Origin: Extensimonas vulgaris
GTDB lineage: Bacteria > Pseudomonadota > Gammaproteobacteria > Burkholderiales > Burkholderiaceae_C
DNA: 64,000 nt
Direction of reading: 5' to 3'
Assembly (NCBI RefSeq): GCF_003337425.1
Contig: NZ_QPJU01000008.1
Location: 62,001 to 126,000, forward strand
Shown: positions 43,738 to 52,542 of the stretch, piece after piece
Position numbering within the stretch: position 1 is the first letter of the stretch
Layout: every line of letters begins with the position of its first letter
Position numbers and translations under genes: made by a program
The notes under the pieces: generated by a model
Told to the model about the DNA's origin: nothing
The model's database searches: none
The model's input: the letters and a program-made list of their open reading frames with translations, nothing else

Positions 43738-44286
43738 ATGGGACTCTCGATTCGCGCGTATGCGCGTCACCGTGGCGTGTCCGATGCGGCGGTGCGCAAA
43801 GCCATCGCGGCGGGACGGATCACGCCGGAGGCAGACGGAACGATTGATGCCGAGCGCGTCGACCGGGAGTGGGCGCGCAATTCCGATGCGCCGCGCAATG
43901 GCACGACCGCCCGCGCGGTCAAGGTCGCCGTGCCGGAATCCAGCGCCAGCACGGGTGACGGGCCTGCCGCCTCATTGGCTACATCCGCAGCAGGCAGCAC
44001 ATCCTTGCTGCAGGCGCGCACGGTCAACGAAGTGGTCAAGGCGCAAACCAACAAAGTGCGCCTGGCCCGACTCAAGGGCGAGCTGGTGGATCGGCCGCAG
44101 GCCGTGGCGCACGTTTTCAAGCTGGCGCGCTCCGAACGCGATGCCTGGCTCAACTGGCCCGCACGCATCTCGGCACAGATGGCAGCCAAGCTCGGTGTCG
44201 ATCCGCACGCGATGCACATAGCCCTGGAGTCGGCGGTGCGTGAGCACCTGCAGGAACTGGGCGAGATGCGTCCAAGGGTGGATTGA
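43738..44286 (+). CDS. Phage terminase small subunit
   Basis: The 182-residue protein has an N-terminal HTH (SIRAYARHRGVSDAAVRKAI, AAGRITPEADG) like Nu1-type small terminases and a C-terminal oligomerisation region (RDAWLNWPARISAQMAAKLG). It recognises the packaging start and recruits the large subunit. I chose ATG 43738 with GAAGG upstream; a TTG at 43726 is in frame. It overlaps the large-subunit start by TGATG. Confidence 0.85.
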   Translation: MGLSIRAYARHRGVSDAAVRKAIAAGRITPEADGTIDAERVDREWARNSDAPRNGTTARAVKVAVPESSASTGDGPAASLATSAAGSTSLLQARTVNEVVKAQTNKVRLARLKGELVDRPQAVAHVFKLARSERDAWLNWPARISAQMAAKLGVDPHAMHIALESAVREHLQELGEMRPRVD

Positions 44287-46250
44287 TGGGCATGGACTAC
44301 GAAGGCGCTGCCGAGATCGAGCGCGCGTGGCGTGAAGGGCTGGCGCCCGACCCACTACTCAGTGTGTCGGAATGGTCGGATCGCCACCGGATGCTCTCCA
44401 GCAAGGCGTCCGCCGAACCGGGCCGCTGGCGTACCAGCCGCACGCCATACCTGAAGGACATCATGGATTGCCTGTCGCCGACCTCGCCGGTCGAGCGGGT
44501 GGTGTTCATGAAAGCCGCCCAACTCGGCGCGACCGAGATGGGGTCAAACTGGATCGGCTACGTCATCCACCACGCGCCGGGGCCGATGATGGCCGTCTGG
44601 CCGACGGTGGAGATGGCCAAACGCAACTCCAAACAGCGGATCGATCCGCTGATCGAGGAATCGGCGGCGCTGGCTGAACTGATTGCACCGGCGCGCAGCC
44701 GGGATTCCGGCAACACCATCCTGGCCAAGGAGTTCCGGGGTGGCATGCTGGTGATGACCGGGGCCAACAGCGCGGTCGGGCTGCGCTCAATGCCAGTGCG
44801 CTACCTGTTCCTCGACGAGGTCGACGGCTATCCGTTGGACGTCGAGGGCGAAGGCGATGCGATCTCGCTGGCCGAAGCCCGTACACGCACCTTCGCGCGG
44901 CGCAAGATCTTCATCGTTTCGACGCCGACGATCTCAGGGGCGTCGGCTATCGAGCGCGAGTACGAGGCCAGCGACCAACGTCGCTACTTCGTGCCGTGCC
45001 CGCACTGCAACCACCCGCAGTGGTTGCGCTTCGAGCAACTGCGCTGGGACAAAGGACAACCGGAGACCGCTGCCTACATCTGCGAATCCTGCGACACCGC
45101 GATTGCCGAGCATCACAAGACGTGGATGTTGGAGCGCGGCGAATGGCGCGCGATGGCCGAGGGCAAGACGGCGGGATTTCACCTGTCGTCGCTGTACAGC
45201 CCGGTGGGCTGGCGCTCGTGGCGCGACATCGCCGCCGCGTGGGAAGCCGCCGTCAACAAGGAATCGGGATCGGCCGCCGCCATCAAGACCTTCAAGAACA
45301 CCGAGCTGGGCGAGACGTGGGTCGAGGAAGGCGAAGCGCCCGACTGGCAACGCCTGCTGGAGCGCCGCGAGGACTATGCCATCGGCACCATTCCCGCAGG
45401 CGGCCTGCTGCTCACCGCCGGCGCCGACGTGCAGAAGGACCGCATCGAGGTCTCGGTCTGGGCCTTCGGGCGTGGCAAGGAGGCCTGGCTCATCGAGCAC
45501 CGGGTGCTGATGGGCGACACCGCACGGGATGCGGTGTGGAAGGCGCTGGGCGGGATGCTCGCCGAGACCTGGACCCATGCCTCGGGCGCGGCCATGCCGC
45601 TGGCCCGCTTGGCGCTGGACACCGGCTTTGCGACACAGGAGGCCTACGCCTTCGTGCGCGCCTGCCGCGACGCGCGGGTGATGGCGGTCAAGGGCGTGCG
45701 GACGGGTTCGATGGGGGGCGCGGCCCTGATCGGCACACCGACGGCGGTCGATGTCTCGCAGGCGGGCAAGAAGCTGCGCCGGGGCATCAAGGTGTATGCG
45801 GTCGCGGTGGGGCTCGCCAAACTCGAGTTCTACAACCACCTGCGCCAGAGCGCGGAGGTGGCCGACGACGGCGTGACGGTGACCTACCCGGCCGGTTTCG
45901 TCCACCTGCCCAAGATCGACGCCGAGTTCATCCAGCAGCTCTGCGCCGAGCAACTGATCACCCGCCGCGACAGGAATGGCTTTCCGGTGCGGGAGTGGCA
46001 GAAGGTGCGCGAGCGCAACGAAGCGCTGGACTGCTACGTGTATGCCCGTGCTGCTGCTGCGGCCGCAGGGCTCGACCGCTTCGAGGAACGCCACTGGCGC
46101 GAACTGGAGCGGCAACTGGGGCTGGCCAGTCCGCCAGCCCTTGAAACACCTACTGAATCGATCACCGAGGCCACCCATCGAGGTGGCCTGGGTGTTTCTG
46201 GCAACCGCAACACCGGCCGGCGCGTGATCAAGAGCCGCTGGCTGTCCTGA
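44286..46250 (+). CDS. Phage terminase large subunit (GpA family)
   Basis: The 654-residue protein belongs to the lambda gpA family of packaging ATPase/nucleases. The Walker A-like motif KAAQLGATE is near residue 76, Walker B is YLFLDEVDGYP near 175, and a Cys4 element (CPHCNHPQW, then CESCD) lies near 240-275. The nuclease part follows (LLTAGADVQKDRIEVSVWAF with acidic residues, LALDTGFATQEAY). It drives DNA into the prohead and cuts at cos. The ATG overlaps the small-subunit stop. Confidence 0.95.
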   Translation: MGMDYEGAAEIERAWREGLAPDPLLSVSEWSDRHRMLSSKASAEPGRWRTSRTPYLKDIMDCLSPTSPVERVVFMKAAQLGATEMGSNWIGYVIHHAPGPMMAVWPTVEMAKRNSKQRIDPLIEESAALAELIAPARSRDSGNTILAKEFRGGMLVMTGANSAVGLRSMPVRYLFLDEVDGYPLDVEGEGDAISLAEARTRTFARRKIFIVSTPTISGASAIEREYEASDQRRYFVPCPHCNHPQWLRFEQLRWDKGQPETAAYICESCDTAIAEHHKTWMLERGEWRAMAEGKTAGFHLSSLYSPVGWRSWRDIAAAWEAAVNKESGSAAAIKTFKNTELGETWVEEGEAPDWQRLLERREDYAIGTIPAGGLLLTAGADVQKDRIEVSVWAFGRGKEAWLIEHRVLMGDTARDAVWKALGGMLAETWTHASGAAMPLARLALDTGFATQEAYAFVRACRDARVMAVKGVRTGSMGGAALIGTPTAVDVSQAGKKLRRGIKVYAVAVGLAKLEFYNHLRQSAEVADDGVTVTYPAGFVHLPKIDAEFIQQLCAEQLITRRDRNGFPVREWQKVRERNEALDCYVYARAAAAAAGLDRFEERHWRELERQLGLASPPALETPTESITEATHRGGLGVSGNRNTGRRVIKSRWLS

Positions 46251-46262
46251 CGAGGAGACGCT

Positions 46263-46754
46263 ATGTCACTGACCACCCGCATCGAGAGCCTGGTGCTCCG
46301 CGTCGCGCAGGAGTTCAACGACGTCCGCGTGAAGGCCGGGAACCTCGCCCAGCTCACCACCACCGACAAGTCCAGTCTGGTGGCGGCCATCAACGAGCTG
46401 AAGGCCGCGGTGGTGGCCTCGGGAGCGATCGACGACACCCAGGTCGCCACCACCAGCACCTACTCGTCGAGCAAGATCGTCACGCTGCTCGACACGCTCA
46501 AGGCCGAGATCCTGGGCGGGGCCGATGCCGCCTACGACACGTTGCTGGAGATCCAGCAGCTGCTGCAAGACGGCACCAGCGGCCTGGACGCCTTGCTCAC
46601 TGCGGTGAACCACCGCGTGCGCTTCGACGCGGAGCAGACCCTGACGGCTACCGAGCAGGCCCAGGCGCGCAGCAACATCGGCGCCGTGGCCGCGGCTGAC
46701 GTGGGCGACACCGACACCGACTTCGTCGCGATCTTCGAAGGGGCGCTGCTCTGA
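46263..46754 (+). CDS. Tail-fibre-like protein in the head module
   Basis: The 163-residue protein has motifs typical of phage fibre shafts: AQLTTTDKSSLVAAINELKA near residue 30 and EQAQARSNIGAVAA near residue 130. The middle is helical (ILGGADAAYDTLLEIQQLLQ). It lies between the terminase and the gpW gene, an unusual place for a fibre component. It overlaps the next gene by one base. A role as a fibre shaft or virion decoration is inferred. Confidence 0.7.
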   Translation: MSLTTRIESLVLRVAQEFNDVRVKAGNLAQLTTTDKSSLVAAINELKAAVVASGAIDDTQVATTSTYSSSKIVTLLDTLKAEILGGADAAYDTLLEIQQLLQDGTSGLDALLTAVNHRVRFDAEQTLTATEQAQARSNIGAVAAADVGDTDTDFVAIFEGALL

Positions 46755-47146
46755 TGAGTCTGGCTGCGCGCATCGCTGCCTTGGCCGGCCGCATCGGGCG
46801 GGAGGTCAAGGTCAAGGTCGGCGCCGACCACCCGGGTCTGGCGCGCGCCTGGGTGTGTTTCGGCCATGTCGGCAGCCAGATCGTCGTGCGCTCCTCGCAC
46901 AACGTGGCCAGCGTGACCCGGACGGCCGCGGGCCGCTACCGCGTGACCTTTGCCACCGCCATGCCGGATGCGAACTACTGCTGGACGGCGCTCGCCCGCA
47001 GCAGCACCAACAGCGGCACGCAGCGCATTGCGATTGTGCGATCCAGCACCGACCAGAAGACCGCCCAGTTCGTCGACATCAGTTGCGCCACCACGTCTAC
47101 ATCGTTCGACGACTCCTCTGAAATCAACCTTGCGGTGTTCCGCTGA
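46754..47146 (+). CDS. Fibre-tip-like protein
   Basis: The 130-residue protein reads like a C-terminal fibre domain: HNVASVTRTAAGRYRVTFAT, AMPDANYCWTALARSSTN and a serine/threonine-rich end. Such beta-rich domains occur at tips of tail fibres. It is coupled to the preceding shaft-like gene (one-base overlap) and to gpW (one-base overlap). The two together resemble a split fibre. Confidence 0.68.
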   Translation: MSLAARIAALAGRIGREVKVKVGADHPGLARAWVCFGHVGSQIVVRSSHNVASVTRTAAGRYRVTFATAMPDANYCWTALARSSTNSGTQRIAIVRSSTDQKTAQFVDISCATTSTSFDDSSEINLAVFR

Positions 47147-47367
47147 TGGCCTACACACAAGCACACCTCGACGCACTGGAAGCGGCGCTGGTTAAGGGCG
47201 AGAAGCGCGTGACCTTTGGCGACAAGACCGTCGAGTACCGCAGCATCGATGAACTGAAAGCCGCCATCGCCGCCGTCAAGCGCGACCTCTTCGAGCAGGC
47301 CGTTGACACCGGTCTGTGGCCCGGTGCGCCGCGCCAGATCCGGGTCACCACGGGCAAGGGGTTCTGA
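47146..47367 (+). CDS. gpW-like head-tail joining protein
   Basis: The 73-residue protein matches gpW, the small protein that seals the packaged head and receives the tail. The signature is AHLDALEAALVKGEKRVTFG, then YRSIDELKAAIAAVKRDL. It lies between the fibre-like genes and the portal gene, as gpW does beside the portal in lambda. Confidence 0.88.
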   Translation: MAYTQAHLDALEAALVKGEKRVTFGDKTVEYRSIDELKAAIAAVKRDLFEQAVDTGLWPGAPRQIRVTTGKGF

Positions 47368-47369
47368 GC

Positions 47370-48893
47370 ATGCAATGGTTTGACCGTATGCGTAGACGTG
47401 TCGGCATCAGCCTGCTGGGTGGTACGCCGTTCTACGACGGCATCGGCGGTGGCCGCCGCGCGCTGGCGTGGCAGGTCGGCAACCCCGGCGCGGTCGCAGC
47501 GCTGGCCTATACGCAGAACGAACTGCGCGCCAAGAGCCGTGATCTGGTGCGGCGCAATGCGTGGGCAGCGGCAGGTGTCGAGGCCTTCGTCTCGAACGCC
47601 ATCGGCACCGGCATCAAGCCGCAGTCGATGGTGGCGGACAACGCGCTGCGCGTATCCATCCACAGCCTATGGTGGGACTGGTGCGAGGACGCCGATGCGG
47701 CAGGCCTCACCGATTTCTACGGCCTGCAGGCCTTGGCCTGTCGCGCCATGCTCGAAGGCGGGGAATGCCTGGTGCGGCTGCGCTATCGCCGCCCGGAAGA
47801 TGGCCTACCGGTGGGCCTGCAATTGCAGTTGCTCGAACCCGAACACCTGCCAGCCACGCTGAATCAGGAATTGGCCTCGGGAAACGTGATCCGCGCAGGC
47901 ATCGAATTCGACAAGCTCGGACGGCGGGTGGCTTACCACCTGTATCGCTCGCACCCGGGCGATGGCTCTCTGGCCCCGATGTCGGGCACCGGTGGCGTGG
48001 TGGGCGGTCTCGACACCGTGCGTGTCCAGGCCAGCGAAATCATCCACCTGTTTCGTCCCTTGCGGCCCGGACAGATCCGGGGCGAACCCTGGCTGGCGCG
48101 CGCACTGGTCAAGCTCAACGAACTCGACCAGTACGACGACGCCGAGCTCGTGCGCAAGAAAACCGCCGCGATGTTTGCGGGCTTCATCACGCGCCTGTCA
48201 CCTGAGGACAACCTGATGGGCGAAGGACTGCCGGATGCCAATGGCGCGGCGATGGCTGGGCTGGAGCCGGGTACGATGCAGATCCTGGAGCCTGGCGAGG
48301 ACGTGAAGTTCAGCCAGCCCGCCGACGTGGGCGCGAGCTACGCCGAGTTTCTGCGCATGCAGTTTCGGGCGGTGGCCGCAGCGATGGGCATCACCTACGA
48401 AATGCTGACCGGCGATCTGACGCAGGTGAACTACTCGTCGATCCGGGCCGGGCTGCTGGAGTTTCGCCGCCGCTGCGAGGCCATCCAGCACAACGTGATC
48501 GTCCACCAACTGTGCCGCCCGATCTGGCGGGCGTGGATGGAGCAGGCGCTACTCGAAGGCGCGCTGGCGCTGCCGCAGTTCACCGAGAAGAAGCGCGACT
48601 ACCTCGCGGCCAAATGGATTCCGCAAGGTTGGCAGTGGGTCGATCCGAAGAAGGAATTCGACGCGATGCTGACTGCCATTCGTGCCGGGCTGCTGTCGCG
48701 CTCGGAAGCCATCTCGGCCTTTGGCTACGACGCCGAGGACATCGACCGCGAGATCGCCGCCGACAACCAGCGTGCCGATGCGCTCGGTCTGGTCTTCGAC
48801 TCCGACCCGCGCCACGACAAGTCAGTGCAGGTTGTCAGTCCTGCTGGCGCACGGCCGCTCGAAGACGACGATCCGTCAGCTACGAGCGCTTGA
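47370..48893 (+). CDS. Phage portal protein (lambda family)
   Basis: The 507-residue portal protein forms the dodecameric channel at the packaging vertex. Features are the N-terminal RRNAWAAAGVEAFVSNAIGTG, the GIEFDKLGRRVAYHLY segment and the conserved LTGDLTQVNYSSIRAGLLEF. ATG 47370 starts three bases after the gpW stop. Its 3' end overlaps the end of the converging toxin gene by 14 bp. Confidence 0.95.
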   Translation: MQWFDRMRRRVGISLLGGTPFYDGIGGGRRALAWQVGNPGAVAALAYTQNELRAKSRDLVRRNAWAAAGVEAFVSNAIGTGIKPQSMVADNALRVSIHSLWWDWCEDADAAGLTDFYGLQALACRAMLEGGECLVRLRYRRPEDGLPVGLQLQLLEPEHLPATLNQELASGNVIRAGIEFDKLGRRVAYHLYRSHPGDGSLAPMSGTGGVVGGLDTVRVQASEIIHLFRPLRPGQIRGEPWLARALVKLNELDQYDDAELVRKKTAAMFAGFITRLSPEDNLMGEGLPDANGAAMAGLEPGTMQILEPGEDVKFSQPADVGASYAEFLRMQFRAVAAAMGITYEMLTGDLTQVNYSSIRAGLLEFRRRCEAIQHNVIVHQLCRPIWRAWMEQALLEGALALPQFTEKKRDYLAAKWIPQGWQWVDPKKEFDAMLTAIRAGLLSRSEAISAFGYDAEDIDREIAADNQRADALGLVFDSDPRHDKSVQVVSPAGARPLEDDDPSATSA

Positions 48894-49161
48894 GGTCACG
48901 GTAGAAGTTTTCGTGGGGGCCGACGGCCTCCAGATACACCAGCCGGACGCTGTCATCGACGGTGTAGCCCAGCAGGTACAGCAGGTTCTGGCTGCGAAAT
49001 TTGTAGACCAGCAGGTCGGCCAGATCGCCTTTTTTGCGATCACCCGCCGTGGGATCAGCTGCCACCACTTCGGTGGCCGCATCCACATCGGCGGCCACGT
49101 TGTCGTGCAGCTTTTTGTAGGCGCGCGCAAAACGCCGGGTTTGTTTGAGCCCGTAGCTCAT
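48880..49161 (-). CDS. RelE/ParE-superfamily toxin
   Basis: The 93-residue protein has the RelE/ParE fold: LKQTRRFARAYKKLHDNVAA, DLADLLVYKFRSQNLLYLLG and VRLVYLEAVGPHENFYRDLK, close to the type that cleaves mRNA or blocks gyrase. The target cannot be told from sequence. It follows its antitoxin with ATGA overlap and runs opposite to the phage late genes. The 3' end overlaps the portal gene. Confidence 0.88.
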   Translation of the reverse strand: MSYGLKQTRRFARAYKKLHDNVAADVDAATEVVAADPTAGDRKKGDLADLLVYKFRSQNLLYLLGYTVDDSVRLVYLEAVGPHENFYRDLKRS

Positions 49162-49391
49162 GCGCGGCGCGACCGGGGCACGAAGTCAGTGGCCTCCGCG
49201 CGCGATTCGGCCAGCGAGGCCAGCGATTCGGCAATGAAGCTCACCGGCAGGTCGGGGTTGTCCAGCGCAGCCCGACCAACCTTGGCCCAGTACTCGATCT
49301 GCCCGGCAATGGTGCGGTGCTCGCTTACTGCCTCGCTGCGGGCTTGGTCGTACAGCGTCTGGTCGATGCGAATGGATGTCGATGTGCTCAT
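49158..49391 (-). CDS. ParD-like antitoxin
   Basis: The 77-residue protein is a ribbon-helix-helix type antitoxin: STSIRIDQTLYDQARSEAVS and HRTIAGQIEYWAKVGRAALD. It should neutralise the downstream toxin and repress the operon through the palindrome at 49430-49449. GGAGG precedes the ATG at 49391. The pair is inserted backwards between portal and protease genes. Confidence 0.85.
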   Translation of the reverse strand: MSTSTSIRIDQTLYDQARSEAVSEHRTIAGQIEYWAKVGRAALDNPDLPVSFIAESLASLAESRAEATDFVPRSRRA

Positions 49392-49429
49392 TGGGGCCTC
49401 CGATTGAGATGTGTTTTCAATGCAAACAA

Positions 49430-49449
49430 TTTACCACAAATGTGGCAAA
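49430..49449. promoter_or_regulatory. Operator of the RelE/ParD-like pair
   Basis: TTTACCACA and TGTGGCAAA form an inverted repeat with two bases between and one mismatch. It lies upstream of the antitoxin, in the position of the autoregulatory site. Confidence 0.65.
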
Positions 49450-49467
49450 TCATCAAGGAACCCACCC

Positions 49468-50775
49468 ATGCACCTCATCCATCTGGCGTCCCGCATCCTC
49501 GGGACGCCGCTACTCATTGCGCGTCCCAAGCTTGATGTGATCCTCTCCGTGCTGGGTTCACGTATCGGCTTGCCCGACCGGGACATGGCCTTTCCCATCC
49601 CCGAACCCAAGCAGGCCCGGGCGTTTGCGCAGTCGGGCATTGCCGTCATTCCGGTGTTCGGCACCCTGGTCAAACGCTCGCTGGGCCTCGATGCCGCTTC
49701 GGGCCTGATGGCCTACGGCGAACTGGAATCCCGGCTGGAGACCGCGCTGGCCGACCCGCAGGTGGCGGGCATCCTGCTCGATCTGGATTCCCCCGGCGGC
49801 GAAGCGGGCGGCGTGTTTGAACTGGCCGAGCGCATCCGCGCCGCCAGCACCATCAAGCCGATCTGGGCGCACGCCAACGATGCTGCGTACTCGGCGGCTT
49901 TTGCCATCGGGGCCGCCTGCCAGCGCCTGACGCTGTCGCAGACCGCCGGTGTCGGGTCGATTGGCGTGATCGCGTTGCACGTCGACCAGTCGGTGAAGGA
50001 TGCCAAGGACGGCCTGAACTACACCTCCATCTTCGCGGGCAGCCACAAGAACGATTTTTCGCCGCACGAGCCTCTCAGCCCGCAGGCCACCACGGCGTTG
50101 CAGGCTGAAGTGGATCGCCTCTACGACATCTTTGTGAATCAGGTCGGGCAGATGCGCGGCCTTGACCCGGATGCCGTGCGTGCCACCGAGGCTGGGCTGT
50201 TCTACGGCGAGCAGGCGGTGGCAGCAGGTCTCGCCGACGCCGTGATGCCGCTCGAACAGGTGATGACCGAATTCACCGATGCGTTGGCGGCCAAGCAGCG
50301 GCTGACACAGCCCGGCGTGGCCCGCGCCTCGCCGCGAAATCTGTCCACGCAGCCCATTTCAAGCCCGCCCCGAAGCAAACCTTTCACCCTGGAGAACACC
50401 ATGACCGACCCCAAAAACGACCACGACAACCCAAACGATCCGACCGACACCGACCCGCAGGGCGACCAGCCGCAGACCGACAGCGATCCGCAACCGACGC
50501 CTGCAGCCCAAGCAGCACTGGCGCTGTCTTTTGCCAGCGGACGCGGCCAAGCGCAGGCCATCGCAGAGATGTGCCTGATCGCGGGCCAGTCGCAACGCAC
50601 GGCGGAGTTCCTCGCAGCAGGATTTTCCGAAGCGCAGGTGCGTCGGGCCTTGCTCGATGCTCGTGCCGACCAACCCGAAATCGCCTCGCGCATCACCGCC
50701 GATGCAGGAACCAGTCAGCGCCCGGAAAACAGTCCGGTGGTCGCTGCCGTCAAGAAACTCACCGCCAAGGAGTAA
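49468..50775 (+). CDS. Head maturation protease (S49) with C-terminal scaffold
   Basis: The 435-residue protein has a peptidase S49 domain (about 40-290) with ILLDLDSPGGEAGG, the Ser in NDAAYSAAFAIGAA and the Lys in FAGSHKNDFSP, then a Pro-rich linker and an acidic scaffold-like C terminus (residues 312-435). It is the lambda gpC plan: protease fused to a scaffold that is also made separately. AAGGAA lies upstream of ATG 49468. An internal start at 50401 encodes the scaffold alone. Confidence 0.9.
   Translation: MHLIHLASRILGTPLLIARPKLDVILSVLGSRIGLPDRDMAFPIPEPKQARAFAQSGIAVIPVFGTLVKRSLGLDAASGLMAYGELESRLETALADPQVAGILLDLDSPGGEAGGVFELAERIRAASTIKPIWAHANDAAYSAAFAIGAACQRLTLSQTAGVGSIGVIALHVDQSVKDAKDGLNYTSIFAGSHKNDFSPHEPLSPQATTALQAEVDRLYDIFVNQVGQMRGLDPDAVRATEAGLFYGEQAVAAGLADAVMPLEQVMTEFTDALAAKQRLTQPGVARASPRNLSTQPISSPPRSKPFTLENTMTDPKNDHDNPNDPTDTDPQGDQPQTDSDPQPTPAAQAALALSFASGRGQAQAIAEMCLIAGQSQRTAEFLAAGFSEAQVRRALLDARADQPEIASRITADAGTSQRPENSPVVAAVKKLTAKE
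50401..50775 (+). CDS. Nested scaffold protein
   Basis: An in-frame ATG at 50401 follows GGAG (CTGGAGAACACC) by eight bases. It would yield 124 residues: an acidic disordered start (NDHDNPNDPTDTDPQGDQPQ) and a helical C terminus. This is the arrangement of lambda Nu3 inside gene C, where the scaffold shapes the prohead and is then removed. Confidence 0.7.
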   Translation: MTDPKNDHDNPNDPTDTDPQGDQPQTDSDPQPTPAAQAALALSFASGRGQAQAIAEMCLIAGQSQRTAEFLAAGFSEAQVRRALLDARADQPEIASRITADAGTSQRPENSPVVAAVKKLTAKE

Positions 50776-50778
50776 GCC

Positions 50779-51156
50779 ATGCCCACTGTCTCTCAACCCA
50801 AGAACCTCGGCGACCTGCTGAAGTACGAAGCGCCGAACCTCTACTCGCGCGACCAGGACACCGTCGCTGCCGCGCAGAACCTGTCGCTGGGCACCGTGGT
50901 GGGCCGCGAAACAGCCACTGCCAAGCTCAAGGCAATCGACCCGAACGCCACGGACGGTACGGAAATCGCCGTTGGCGTGCTTGGCAATGACGTCGATGCG
51001 ACGCTGATCGACCGTGAGGACGCGATCCTGATCGCCCGCCACGCCATCGTCGCGCGCGGCGCATTGGTCTGGCCGACCGGTCTCACGGTTGCACAGAAGG
51101 CAACTGCCGTTTCCCAACTCACCGCCCTTGGGGTGCTGGTGCGCGATAGCGCCTGA
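50779..51156 (+). CDS. Head decoration protein (gpD-like)
   Basis: The 125-residue protein is a gpD-type capsid decoration protein (DLLKYEAPNLYSRDQDTVAA, AILIARHAIVARGALVWP). It stabilises the expanded head. It lies between the protease/scaffold and major capsid genes, the standard order. A hairpin follows its stop. Confidence 0.88.
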   Translation: MPTVSQPKNLGDLLKYEAPNLYSRDQDTVAAAQNLSLGTVVGRETATAKLKAIDPNATDGTEIAVGVLGNDVDATLIDREDAILIARHAIVARGALVWPTGLTVAQKATAVSQLTALGVLVRDSA

Positions 51157-51188
51157 CCACGCCCCGACGATCCATCTCACTCCCCCGA

Positions 51189-51210
51189 AAACCCGCCGCT
51201 GTGCGGGTTT
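51189..51210 (+). terminator. Hairpin between decoration and capsid genes
   Basis: Stem AAACCCGC/GCGGGTTT with a 6-nt loop. The T run is weak, so it may act as a partial terminator or as a processing or stabilising hairpin in front of the capsid mRNA. Confidence 0.6.
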
Positions 51211-51231
51211 CGTCATTTCTGGAGCCCCCAA

Positions 51232-52254
51232 ATGCAGAACCCTTTTGAAAACACCGGCTTCTCGATGGCCAGCCTGACGGCCGCCATCAACCTCCTGCCC
51301 AACCGCTACGGGCGGCTGGAGCAACTCAACCTGTTCCCGGTCAAGCCGGTGCGCACCCGGCAGATCATCGTCGAGGAGTTCGCCGGTCGCCTGAACCTCT
51401 TGCCCACCCGCGCGCCCGGTTCACCCGGCACGGTCGGCGAGCGTGGCCAGCGTAAGCTGCGCTCCTTCGTGATCCCGCACATCCCGCACGACGACGTGGT
51501 GCTGCCGGAAGAAGTGCAAGGCCTGCGCGCCTTTGGTTCCGAAACCGAGATGGAAGCCATTGGCGGCGTCATGGCCCGTCACCTGGAGACCATGCGCAAC
51601 AAGCACGCCATCACCCTGGAGCACCTGCGCATGGGCGCGCTCAAGGGTGAAATTCTCGACGCCGACGGCAGCACGCTGGTCGATCTGTTCGACGAGTTCG
51701 ACATCACGGCGCAGAGCGTGCCGTTCGAATTCTCCACCGCCACCGACAACGGCCAGCTCAAGGGCGCATGCCTCGAACTGCTGGGCCTGATGGAAGATGG
51801 TCTGGCGGGCGAGTTCTCCACCGGTCTGCACGTGCTGTGCTCGCCGGAGTTCTTCCGCGCGCTGACCACCCACAAGGAGGTCAAGACCGCCTACCAGAAC
51901 TGGCAACAGGGCGCGGTGCTGATCAACGACATGCGCGCTGGCTTCAGCTACAGCGGCATCACCTTCGAGGAATACCGGGGCCAGGCGTCCTATGTGAAAG
52001 CCGACGGCACGCTGGGTACGCGCCGCTTCATCGCCGCTGGCGAAGCCCACGCCTTCCCGGTTGGCACGGTGGACACCTTCGCCACGTACTTCGCGCCCGC
52101 CGACTTCAACGAAACCGTGAACACCCTCGGTCAGCCGCTGTACGCCAAGCAGGAGCCGCGCAAGTTCGACCGGGGAACCGACCTGCACACGCAGTCGAAC
52201 CCGCTGCCGATGTGCCACCGCCCGGGCGTGCTGATCAAGCTGACGTCGGCCTGA
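51232..52254 (+). CDS. Major capsid protein (gpE family)
   Basis: The 340-residue protein is a lambda gpE-family capsid protein with an HK97 fold. Landmarks are INLLPNRYGRLEQLNLFPVK, the domain HIPHDDVVLPEEVQGLRAFG, and HTQSNPLPMCHRPGVLIKL at the C terminus. It overlaps the next gene by TGATG. Confidence 0.95.
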   Translation: MQNPFENTGFSMASLTAAINLLPNRYGRLEQLNLFPVKPVRTRQIIVEEFAGRLNLLPTRAPGSPGTVGERGQRKLRSFVIPHIPHDDVVLPEEVQGLRAFGSETEMEAIGGVMARHLETMRNKHAITLEHLRMGALKGEILDADGSTLVDLFDEFDITAQSVPFEFSTATDNGQLKGACLELLGLMEDGLAGEFSTGLHVLCSPEFFRALTTHKEVKTAYQNWQQGAVLINDMRAGFSYSGITFEEYRGQASYVKADGTLGTRRFIAAGEAHAFPVGTVDTFATYFAPADFNETVNTLGQPLYAKQEPRKFDRGTDLHTQSNPLPMCHRPGVLIKLTSA

Positions 52255-52532
52255 TGGATGTCGCCACGCTCTACGAGGCGGCGCGCAAAGCCGGGTTGCT
52301 GACGCCGGTGTCCTTTGCCGGTGTCACCGTGCATTGCGCCTTCCGCGCTCCGGACGAAACCGTGCTCGATGGCTTCGCGCTGTCGCGGGACTACCAGATC
52401 GACTACCCGGCGGCGTGGCTGACGCTGGCAGCCGGGGACACGGTCGAGGTGGCAGGCAACACCTATCAGGTGCGCGACGTGCGTGCCATCGGCGACGGCT
52501 CCGAGCGGCGCGCTTCGCTCTCCCAACCCTGA
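52254..52532 (+). CDS. Head-tail joining protein (gpFII-like)
   Basis: The 92-residue protein has a beta-rich pattern (VTVHCAFRAPDETVLDGFAL, AGDTVEVAGNTYQVRDVRAI) like small head-tail connectors such as gpFII. It starts on the capsid stop (TGATG) and lies 10 bp from the next gene. Confidence 0.75.
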   Translation: MDVATLYEAARKAGLLTPVSFAGVTVHCAFRAPDETVLDGFALSRDYQIDYPAAWLTLAAGDTVEVAGNTYQVRDVRAIGDGSERRASLSQP

Positions 52533-52542
52533 GGACAACTTC

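Noticed and set aside
46263-47146. Reading the two fibre-like genes as scaffold or decoration proteins
   Set aside because: The shaft motifs and the tip-like domain argue against it, and scaffold and gpD-like genes are already present downstream.
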